From Silurus meridionalis (taxonomy: Eukaryota; Chordata; Actinopteri; Siluriformes; Siluridae): DNA of 64,000 nucleotides. Under the pieces are notes generated by a model. It made no database searches. It saw nothing but the letters and a program-made list of their open reading frames with translations, and was not told the DNA's origin. The stretch is from assembly GCF_014805685.1 (NCBI RefSeq), contig NC_060890.1, positions 14,504,500 through 14,568,499 of the forward strand, read 5' to 3'. Shown here one piece after another: positions 54,250 to 64,000 of the stretch (position 1 is its first letter; the number at the start of each line of letters is the position of its first letter). The position numbers and the translations under genes were made by a program.

Positions 54250-57073
54250 AGTATTCAGAGGACTTTTTTCAAATCATATTGAGCTTATATTGTAATATGT
54301 AAAGTGCAAAATTTAGCATATTTATATTTATAAAGTAACCTATTTATAACTATTTTAACTCAATTAATTTCTGTTACAACCTTTGGCATATCTAAGTGTG
54401 AATAACGATAAACGATTACCACAAATCAAGTATTAGATCTCTTACAACACTCAATGTTTAATTCCGAGTCACAGCACTTGTTAATAAACTTTGAAATATT
54501 TGAATTTGATAAACTGTGAAAAAACGCATTCATTTCTATATTTTTAAGAAGAGGATGGCATCAAGAGTCTCAAACATTTTTATTAAAAAAAAAAAAAAAA
54601 GTTTTGTTTTGAATGTTATACATTACACTTTTTGTGGTTTTAAAGGTCATGATGGCTGTGATTTGATTGAAGAACTAGTTTGATACATTTACAGGTAATG
54701 TTTTTCATTTCAACACAGCAAATACATTTATCCTCTAAACATATAAGGTCAGACGATTTATTAATGATGGATGCTTAAACTAAAATGTTCAGATCAAAAG
54801 AATCAAGTACCACAAGGTAATTGTTGTATTCAAAGTGAATTTAATATTGATTGATCTTTGCTGTTGTAGTGAGCACAATTGAAACAATAAATCAATATCT
54901 GACCATATATTTTGATTTCACATAAACAAGGTATACCCAACATAAAAAATAACTTCCTTTTTGTTTCGTTTTTCCATACTTTTCTTACAAAAATTATAAA
55001 TATTTTGTTGTACTCTCATCTTTAATACAAAACAAATGTTGCAAATAAACTTCTGTATGAAAATGAAATGTTAAGCATGGTGACTTCAAACTTTCAACAT
55101 GAAGATGTTGTGATCAACTGAAGGCCACACACGTACCATAAAACAATGCTCAACTGTCTTCATGTAGACTTTCCTAAGGCAAAGAAGCCCCTTAAACAAA
55201 AAGGTCTTCATGCTGAACCTCCTTCACCCACACAAGCTCAGATCACAAACATCACGTCATAGTACAACTTTTGTTCATCAAATTTGGTTGAACTGCTGGA
55301 AAAGACAGATGCAGTATAGTGTTGATGATTAAGGAACTCATTTTTTAGGCACAAACAACCTTTCAATTTCAACATGCAGACAAAAAAAAAAAAAAAAACA
55401 CATGAATGTTCAATGCTGTTTATGCTGCATTGGTCTCATTCCTGTTGTTAAACAAGGTATTAACTTGTTACAAGCAGTAAAAAAGTTGCAGTCAGAAATT
55501 TCGAAACCAAATGAAAGCAAAGAAAGGCCTCAACGCTGCATTATGGATCCATTTTGCCACCTCAATATCCTAGGCATAGCTCTGAATGCAATTCACAAAA
55601 AAGAACCACATTTCTGAAGCAGTTGTCTGTATTTCTAGAAATACTACAAAAATCTAACAAAATATTTTGGTTTACAGCGGTTATATGATGTAGAAATCTA
55701 TGTAATTAACATGTATTACACTTAATGACTGAAGATAATTCTAATTCTTTGAACTAATTGCAGATTTTATAAAGTAGCTTTAAAATTTGTGCATGTGGCT
55801 TTAAAATGTTTAAAAAATTTGTTAACTTGGTGAACACATGCGTTTTGTTCATCTCTGCCAAAACTAACCAAATGGGAAGGTAAAGCGTACGTCTCCACAT
55901 TATATAAAGACGCTGGTTCTTCAAATCAATTACAAAACACCAAACTGTGACTAAAGGACAAGCTGCAGAAAACACAGGTGTCAACAAAAAAAAAGAAAAA
56001 AGTGTTTTACGTGTGTAAATGTTAGTTGCTGCAACCAAACAAAAAAAAAACCACAAAAACATGGCCTGACCAGCAGGGAACAGCAGCCACAGGAAAAATG
56101 AAAATGTTTTGAACAGTATATCTCTGGGCTCATGGAAATGCAAACTACAGATACGCATGATTTTCTCTATCCGGGGCTAGAAGCAGCATAAAGGAAAAAA
56201 AAATCATTTAAAAAAAATGAAGACTGTAACATTGTACCCTCAATCTGAGGACATAGTTTCCCCTGCAGAAAAAAAAACACTCAAAGTGAGCTTGTCTCTG
56301 TGGACAGGAGGTCACATACCTGTAAGGTACAAAAACTAAATGCTAAAAAAAAGAAAACGAGCATAGTCATTGCTCTTACGACAGTATTCAATTCCTCACC
56401 TGGACTGCATAGTTTAGGATTTCAACCAGTTCAGCTAATTTTCAAGCTCTTCCATAAGTACATCTGAAAATTCAACGAAGAATGAAAACACAAATGTGCA
56501 GTGCAAGGAGGTTTAGGACTGGGATTGAATACAAAACACTTTAAAACAACTAAGATTGCCTGTATTTAGAGGTCTTACTTTGGTCAGAAACTACTGCAGC
56601 AATCAATAAATAAAGGAACGCTATATGCCAAAATTGATAAATCTTATGAAGGGCTACTTTTAGAGACACACAAGACACCTGCCTACACCTATCTAGGTAG
56701 GACTCAGGAAACCTCCAGAGTTAGTGTAACTTCACACAGGAGTATTCTAGCATCTCTATGAGCATGTATGTTCCAGAGCTACAGAGACAGTAACACACAC
56801 GCAAACACACACACACACCATACACATAAATAATGTGTAACCAGCATTGTTCAAACATCAGACCTTACTGCTTTGTGTGGATGCACTCCCAAAAAGGCTC
56901 TCATGTAAACGTTTCCAGAACAGTAGGCACAGTCATTTGTTTCTCTACACTGCTTACCATGTACTAAAGGGACACTGTGCACAAACATTTGTTTTGCTGT
57001 GAAGTGCATCCATTATGTTGCAGTATTTAACTCACGATTGTGACAGTATTTATCTCAATAAATGAAAAAATTG
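54250..57073. other. Convergent 3' regions of the C17orf80-like gene (+) and BICRAL (-)
   Basis: AATAAA on + at 54483-54488 is a good end for the C17orf80-like gene. AATAAA on - at 54579-54584 would end BICRAL with a 3'UTR of about 2.5 kb. The region is AT-rich and has A-runs. The 134-codon minus-strand frame at 55754-56158 shows no family features and is probably UTR. Confidence 0.5.
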
Positions 57074-60000
57074 CTAACAGTCTAATATACTATTCACTGC
57101 AGCTTCAAGCACAGAATCTGTGTCAGATATTTGTACGTGACCATGTTCAAATGACTGGAGTTGTTCAGAGGGATAGAAATGGCCAGAGCTGTGCTGAGAA
57201 TGGCTAGGAGATGTGGAGTATTGGGCAGGGTGAAAGTGTTGGGGGTGCTGGCTGCTACTGATGATGTTGGATTTCTTTTTCTTCATGTCTACACTGCTCT
57301 TAGTAAAGGTTTCTTCATGCCCCCCACCACCTGGATCCTCAAAATCTGAATATGCTTCTGTCCTATAAGCAGGCTTTATATGGCATTCTGTCCTCTCATT
57401 GTATCCTTGTACGTGTGGCGTGTCTTGGCTAGGGGAAGTCTCCATCAAACTGGGAATCTCCTCATGACCAACTGAATCCATGGCCCCTGAGTTTGAAGTC
57501 AGCTTCTTAGGTCCACAGCAAAATTCTTCTAAAAAGCCATCTACAAAAGAGCAGTACTCTACAGTCAATTAAAACTATAAATGGGTAAAATAGCATATCT
57601 TTACATTAATGCATCTTAATGCATGTTTTACCTGGGTCTACCAGTACTGTTCGTTTATCATGAGTCAAGTTGTTCCGTTCCTCTTGGTTGAATGTCCTGT
57701 CAATCATCACTATTTCAGACGAAGGGCTGGACCGCTGCGAGAGTAAAAAAACAGTTCAGATCTTTGTTTATAGCTGCTCCTAATCATAGGCACTAAAGGC
57801 CCCTCAGGTACAAATTCCTTGAAATAAAATGCAGAACTGATGATTGATTTGTTGTAAATATTTGAGGTGAACCTACCTCAGCCTCCACCATAAGCAAGCG
57901 TCTGTATTTGTTTACCATGGACTGTGTTCTCATTGACACTTGTGTGGCGACTCCCTCAAATTCTTCATCCACTGCAGACACAAACAGTACAAAAAGCTTG
58001 CCGTATTTAGAGAGAACGAAATTAGATGCAAATTATAGATATGTTTCCAGTGTGGATTGAATTGTAGAAAATTAGACCTTTGGCAAAATCCTCCTCAGAG
58101 GGGGGCTCCCCTTGGAACACATGATAGGGTAGCAATCTGTCAATGACATCATTTAGTGAAGTGAAGGGTGTACGTTCTGGAGATATGACCCTGGTATGAT
58201 CCCGCTTAAGTTGCCCAAGAACCCTGTAAAATGTGTAGATTTAACAAAAAAAGTTTTTATACATCAACATGATAAGTTATCAATTACACTTGAAGTAAAA
58301 TTGCAAAATAGCCTGTTTGGACACTTACATTCCTCCTCTGCTGAGCTGCATATTTTCAGGCCTCTTTGAAGTAGTTAGGAGAAGGTTGGCAGGTTGGCAT
58401 GATTCCTGGTTGCCAGGGGTTTTCACACCTTTGAATGTAAACATTTTAACAATGTTTAAACTTGTCAGAAAAAGAAAACTAAAACTGAAATGTAAAACAT
58501 AGCCATACCTTTGCTACCAAGAAGATTAACCAGCTGTGTCTGGGCTTTTGTTTGAACTTGATTTGGTAATATAGAGTCCTTTTAAATCAGAAAATATCTT
58601 GTTTAGGTTTAAAAATTTAACACATTTGATAAAAAAATCTGGGGGAAAAAATGGGAAGAGCATGAAATTACTAACAAATTACTTACTTGGTTGAGAGGGA
58701 CCTGCTGCTTTTCAAACTGTAGATCTTGGACAGCAGTGTGTGATGAGTTTGTGCTGTTTTGTGCCATAGGCACTAGAAGACGCTGTCCCGGGCTAACAGA
58801 TATCTGTAGATGAGTCTGCCCTGTGGAGTTTACCATGGTGAGACGGTTTGGTGCCTGCAAAGACTGTACAGCAGCTGGAGTAGATGATGTGTTTGTAGTC
58901 CAGACTTTGGCTGGGACACCAGGCCTCTGAGCAACCTGCATTACCCCTGTAGGGGAGGCTTGCCCTATCTGACCTGTATTAACTACACCTTGATTCATAA
59001 TCATCTGCCCACTAGCTGAAAAGTTTTGCCCAGCAATAATCTGCACAGCTGTGTTCTGATTAGCCAAGATAGAATAGGTCGTAGTGCTATTTAAGTATGG
59101 GTCACCCACTTGACTGTTGGTCTGAAGCACTTGGCCATTCACTGCCTGAAGCCCATGAACAGTGCTGCCAGAGGGTAGCAAAAACTGCCCCTGGGGAAGA
59201 CTGGCCTGGACCTGCGGTTGCCCTTGTTGTCCAAAGGGAGAATGTACTACAATGCTGGTGCCCTGACTCATAACCTTTACATGCTGGGTAGTCTGAGGAG
59301 ATCCGTTGGCTGTGTAAGCAATCGTATTGGCTTGGTTTGCAATAGCCGTGGTGTTGGGTTGGATGCCTAGGTTGCCTAAATTATACACAGTTTGTCCACC
59401 TGTCTGCAGGGCCTTGGGCTGAATCGGTCTGACCATTGACTGTGGTACAGGACCTCTTTGAATGATAATATTCTGCAGATGTATTGGCCCTTTATTAAAG
59501 GGAACAGATACCTGGCCAGATGTAGAAGGAACAAAAGCTGTACCTTGCCCAGCACTTCCCACCACTGCATTTCCACTAGGCCTCAAGAGGATCTGAGGCC
59601 GCTCTAGGCTCTTGATAGTCATCATGGGGGAAGTATTCCCATTAAGAGAACTTACTAACTGAATATGTCCTGCTGGTCCATTTTGCAATGGTAGATGGGG
59701 AACTTGCTGAATAAAAGCCTGAGATTGTGTCCCGGCTAGGGGCATTGGAGCCAACAGTCCAGTTCCTGAAACGCCTCCAAGTCCTCCAGAGACCAACTGC
59801 TGGGGGAAGGTTGCAGTGGGAGGACACAGAGCTGGTTGAGAATCCAACAATGCCTCTTCAGCCAAAGTCTGTTCTGTGATATCTGCCTCCAATAGAGACT
59901 TTTGGAGGATATCAAAAGGTTGGTCCTCACTAACAAGATCAACTCCACCACTCGGGGAGACACCACCGTCAAGCTCATCTTCGATAAACTGAAGGCTGCT

Positions 60001-60885
60001 GGAGAGTCCAGATTCACCAGCTTCGCCAAACTCTTCCAGATGATTGTGGCCATCTTTAAGTCCTTCATCTGAGCCACCCTTAGCAGTAGGAAAAAAAATT
60101 GAATTGTAGTGTCATTTAAACTGAGCTAACTGGTTATTTAGATTCCAATAGAAAGATGCTTACTGTATCATTTGTGAAAAATGAGCTTGCAGATTCATAA
60201 GCCGCATTTGTCAGGTCATCCTCTTCTAACTGTTCCAAGGCCACAAAACAAAAAGATCAGAAGGAAACCACCACAATGTACGTATTGTCTTTTATATATC
60301 TGAAGTTCTGAAGAAATCTTTTAGCTAATAAATGGTGAATGGCAAGTTAGATCAATGAAAATGCAAAGTGGGTCGCTGTAGAGCATTGAAAAATGAATTG
60401 AACATTTAAGAGATAAACTGTACTACATGATCAACCCATAAGCACTACAACTGAAAAAATTGACACGCTTACTGATTTGCTATTGGAGCCATGAAGATAG
60501 TCATTTAGAGCTTGTACATCTCTGCAAATAAAAGGAAAAAAAGAAATTCATATTAGAGTTTGTGTTTAAATGATACGGTTACAACGATGGGATTTATTAT
60601 TTGAGCTTTCTCTGCATTTCATTAATCCGCTGCGGCAAAAATTAAAAAGTTAATGTTTAAAAAAAAGAAGTATGGAATAAATATCTATTCAACAAGCTAA
60701 GTAATAAATCTGCTTCTTATATTTACATTTACACCATTTAGCAGACGCCCTTGTCCAGAGCGACGTACTACAAATCGTGCTACAATTTGGTCAAGATACC
60801 GTCAAGGTGAGCAATAATAAATAAACTTTAATTATCCAGCTCACCCAATAAAATCCAGAAGACGGCGATCGTCTTCATCATCCAT
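57074..60885 (-). CDS. bicral: BICRAL-like (GLTSCR1L) subunit of non-canonical BAF
   Basis: Ten coding exons on the minus strand: 60885-60845, 60521-60473, 60229-60164, 60078-58687, 58578-58509, 58428-58329, 58223-58078, 57971-57877, 57734-57632, 57540-57074. All are GT-AG and join to 842 residues (about 1079 in human as I recall). Landmarks: MDDEDDRRLLDFIG start; QPFDILQKSLLEADITEQTL in the 464-codon exon 4; a long Gln/Ser/Thr-rich region with NIIIQRGPVPQS and NQNTAVQIIAGQ; the GLTSCR1 domain at about 575-690 (INRLLPYH-type block DRLLPYHVFQG, VDEEFEGVATQ, EIVMIDRTFNQEER); and C-terminal TDSVLEAAVNSIL. BICRAL and its paralogue BICRA define the BRD9-containing ncBAF chromatin remodeller. The C-terminus favours BICRAL over BICRA. 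Confidence 0.9.
60721..60820 (+). repeat. Dispersed teleost repeat, second copy
   Basis: Shares 'tttagcagacgccctt' and 'tccagagcga' with 13171-13290. It lies in BICRAL intron 1 (between 60522 and 60844). Confidence 0.6.
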
Positions 60886-60890
60886 GACAC

Positions 60891-63250
60891 CTAAAAATAA
60901 AGAAAAACATTTTGCTTTAACTACAACAGTAAACCCGAGCTTATATCTTGATCTCTTCTTATTTATGAGGACTTTTCTTTGAAATTTCTATTAAATATTT
61001 TACCCAAAAGAGGTTTTCATTGCACTTTTTCCTGAATGGGCGTTTTTGAAAAGACACATTGCACTAGGAACATGTGAATTTAGGGCATGTTGAGTATAAA
61101 GTGTGCATGTGGCATGTGACAGTAGTTTAAAATAAAGTAGGGGGTGAAATATAGTGTACTGTGTGTCTGATATGTTTATTAATGTATCTGCATAATGAAC
61201 CATCATTTAGCATGAACACAGTAGGACATATGAAATGTAGTTAGATATGAAATATTTGCTGCTGAAGTGTTTGTGTGTGTGGGGGGGAAACTGCGCCTTA
61301 AATCCACACGACACAAAGCAACTCCTCGTGCTGCGTGTAAAATGGCGGCTGCTGCCTGAAACTGCGCCACTCTGCTAAAACTCCAACCTCGAACAAACCG
61401 CTTACAGAACAAACACAGGAGTAGCAGGAGAAATGCACTAGCATTTTGGTGTCTTGTTAAAAAAATATATATACAGTCATAAATGATCATAAACCCTCCA
61501 ATATTTATAAGAACAGGGACTAATACACAGGCATGAAGGGGGAAGGGCAGAGCATGGTGGGGCAGATATTGAAGGAGTTTGACGTTCTTTTTGGACGCTC
61601 TCATAGGGCTTTTATTATAATATTTAATTATTTTATTAAATAACAAGAACCTGGCACACAAATTGAAAAATATAGTTTGAGGCAGAAGCCTTTTGAGACG
61701 CACCAATTCCTATGCAAGTGATCATTAATTGTATATTTAGATGTGACTGTAAATAACTCATCTTCACACGGACACAAACAACAAAAACACGTAGAAATGG
61801 GTTTTTCGTTGCACTTTAAGTCTGAAAATAACACAAAATAGTGTATCCGGCTTTGGTTTAATGGCTGCTTCATGTCGTTGTTGCACTAAAATGAATGCAG
61901 TCTGAGACTCAGTCAGGGATCAACATATTAAAGCCAGAATTTGTAAACAGCAGCTATTTGTTTAGTGTCTGTAATGTGAATATTTTTCTAGATAATTAAG
62001 GGTGGAGAAAAGGTTTCCTTCCTCTAGTTGAAGGATAAAAAAAAAAGCTAGCGAAGCTTTAGTTCTTCGATTGTTGCAGTCCAGGGGGGCGGAAAGGAGA
62101 CGCAGCAAAAACGCATCAACCCTCAATATACATCCTAATTTAAACTCGGGCAGACAGGGGGACTGTTCACTCTCTATCTACACTCGGGTCGGATCTCAAT
62201 CTGATCGCTCCGACGCTTTGTTTTTATTGTATTTATTTATTTTTAGCTTAGCCATTATGCTCGGAATAGTCTCGACTGCGCAACGAAGGTAGAACTGAGA
62301 AAAAGGGAAAGAACGACCAAAAAAAAAAAAAAATAGAGCGCATGGTTTTGTCCAGGAACAGAAAACAGATCAGGGGACAGAGGACAGCTCAGTGATCTCA
62401 GAGCTTTAACTCCTGCCTCAGGTGGACTCAAAGACGCGGCCACCATTGGACTAGCGACCATTCACCAGGTTTGATCTGATCCGCGTCGATTTTCGGATGT
62501 TTGTCTAGACAAACCACGCTGTAGGTGTTCGAGGTGAACGACAGAAGATCGACCTGATCCATTTTTTTTAAGCATAATTTAGTTTAATCTAATTGGACTC
62601 CTGGGGGAGGGGGGGGGACGCTAGCCTGCGACGGTAGGTTTCCAGAAACGAGTCCATTTTGACAGCAAAAAGAAAAACCAGCACGAAACGCAAATCCGTG
62701 TCGAACAAGAACTATTTATTTCCATTTGCAGAACATAAAGACGACTTTGAAAAAGAGGCAAACCCTTACTCCTGTCTCACTCCTCTTGAAACCCAATATC
62801 TCCATTTGGCAACTTTTAATTTGCTCCCCCTCCTCTCCACCTCCTCCTCCTTCTTCTTCTCCCTCTCCCACTCCTATATATTTTCCCCTCACTGTCCTTG
62901 CTGTGTCTCAGATAGATTTTTCTCTCCGCGCTCACTCTTCCCTCCCCGAAGGAAGGGGTGGAAGGAGGCCGTGTGTGTTTTTTCCTTGAAATTTTTATCA
63001 CAAAATTATAATACACTCAAAGGGAAACTCACCGTCATGAAAAAGCAGTGCCGTGTCACCGGGGTTTCCTCGCCATCTCTGCACGGGCCGCTGAGGCAGC
63101 GTTGCTCCAGCAGAAGGCGCATCTGCAGCCCTGAGGGAAACAACACCACCACCAACTGTAGCCCCCCAAACACCACACCACACTCACAAACACTGTGTTA
63201 CACTCAACTCCAAGACTCAACACATCACACTAAAACACACACAGGTAAAC
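60891..63250 (-). promoter_or_regulatory. BICRAL upstream region with candidate 5' non-coding exon
   Basis: The first coding exon has an acceptor 5 nt before its ATG (TTTTTAG then GTGTC on minus), so an untranslated exon must lie upstream. A good donor (ACG then GTGAGT on minus, last exon base 63033) follows GC-rich sequence at 63034-63180. A YY1-like AAAATGGCGGC lies at about 61339-61349. Several poly-A/T and C/T-rich stretches are at 62040-62900. No protein gene is supported. Confidence 0.4.
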
Positions 63251-64000
63251 ATGACCGAGCTCTCAGGTCACTATAACACCCTTAAAATCACTTCAGAGTT
63301 CAGTTTATTCTCAGTTGGATTATTAGGAGTATTTCAGACATAGTGGGCGGGGTCTCCGATGGGACCACGCCCAGAAAATCAAATCATTGTATTATTGTAA
63401 TATTGTAAATTGACCACATTAAATGTATTAACAGATTCAATTAAGCGTATTCATTAAATGATTTACTTTTTTGTTTACATTTTATAAAATGTCGGTAATG
63501 GTATTCACTCTGTTTAATGCCATTGTTGAATAATCTTGACTGCAAACGAAGGCAGGACCGAGGAAAGGGAAAACGAGCAAAAAGAGCGTTTAATTTTTTA
63601 TCAAGAAACAAAGAACAGTTCAAAGAAATCTGAATGATTAAATGGTTCTGTGCTTCACTTCAGAGTTCAGTTTATCCTCAGTTAGATTGATAGAGGTGTA
63701 TTTAAGCAATAGGGGCGGGGTCCCGACTTTGACCACGCCCAGAAAAAAATGTTTATTGCGTGCTATTTTAATTATCATATTGTCTCTGAAAGTGGTATAA
63801 TTGACCACATTAATTTTATCAACAGTTTAAATGAAGAGTATTCATACATTAAATTAGTACATTTTTTAATATATATTTAATAAATTGTAGTTCATGGTAT
63901 TCACTTATTTTTTTCCATTTTGCAAATCTATTTAATGTTATTGTTGATAATAATAACAATACTAATCCAATGTCTTATCACATTTTCATTAAAGATTCAG
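63250..64000. repeat. Tandem duplication, ~370-bp unit with GC boxes
   Basis: The block starting 'cttcagagttcagtttat' occurs at 63291 and 63658. In each copy it is followed by GGGCGGGG (63345-63352; 63713-63720), GACCACGCCCAGAAAA, and then 'attgaccacattaa'. The copies are diverged by substitutions and small indels. A more decayed relative of part of the unit (around CGAAGG) is near 62270-62370. Confidence 0.8.

Noticed and set aside
55754..56158. 134-codon minus strand frame
   Set aside because: Phe/Leu-rich from A-rich + strand sequence, in the likely BICRAL 3'UTR, without domain features.
62659..63276. 205-codon + strand frame
   Set aside because: Low-complexity Ser/Pro and Thr/His composition, no domain, and it overlaps the likely BICRAL promoter; an open frame in C/T-rich DNA.

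Overview
This is nuclear DNA from a vertebrate, most likely a teleost fish. The evidence is split genes with GT-AG introns, vertebrate orthologues, abundant CA/TG, CT and AT microsatellites, and several fossil Tc1-like and LINE copies of kinds common in fish (catfish-like fish are my guess, from the repeats). There is no prokaryotic, plasmid, phage or CRISPR content. The open frames are short because the genes are split, so I rebuilt the gene models exon by exon from splice sites, phases and similarity to families I know.

Layout: 1-8.1 kb holds no gene I can support. 8.7-31.3 kb (+) is SLC38A10, a transporter with 11 predicted membrane helices and a long cytosolic tail; its introns hold a nested LINE-in-Tc1 fossil and two more Tc1 relics. 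35.6-37.0 kb (-) is NDUFAF8, a 70-residue twin-CX9C complex I assembly factor with a Tc1 relic in its second intron. 38.1-45.6 kb (+) is TEPSIN, the AP-4 accessory protein, with a LINE in an intron and a MITE just downstream. 49.3-50.8 kb (-) is FAM104A, a VCP/p97 cofactor, head to head with a C17orf80-like gene at 51.8-54.2 kb (+), whose C-terminus resembles ATP synthase subunit f. 57.1-60.9 kb (-) is a BICRAL/GLTSCR1-like subunit of the non-canonical BAF complex, with promoter-like and tandemly duplicated sequence upstream to 64 kb.

SLC38A10-NDUFAF8-TEPSIN and FAM104A-C17orf80 are both human 17q25 neighbourhoods, so the window keeps old linkage. BICRAL is on human chromosome 6, so a synteny boundary lies near 54.3 kb. 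The genes share no pathway. Their pairing is by promoter: NDUFAF8/TEPSIN and FAM104A/C17orf80 are divergent, while TEPSIN/FAM104A and C17orf80/BICRAL converge.

The strongest unexpected signal is a pair of 125-nt alternative exons (6a and 6b) in the transporter domain of SLC38A10. Including exactly one keeps the frame, and including both or neither gives an immediate stop. They look like mutually exclusive exons that swap one membrane segment and loop. Other points: the tail of SLC38A10 is made of symmetric phase-1 exons including a 21-nt microexon, and it carries a coding pentapeptide minisatellite.
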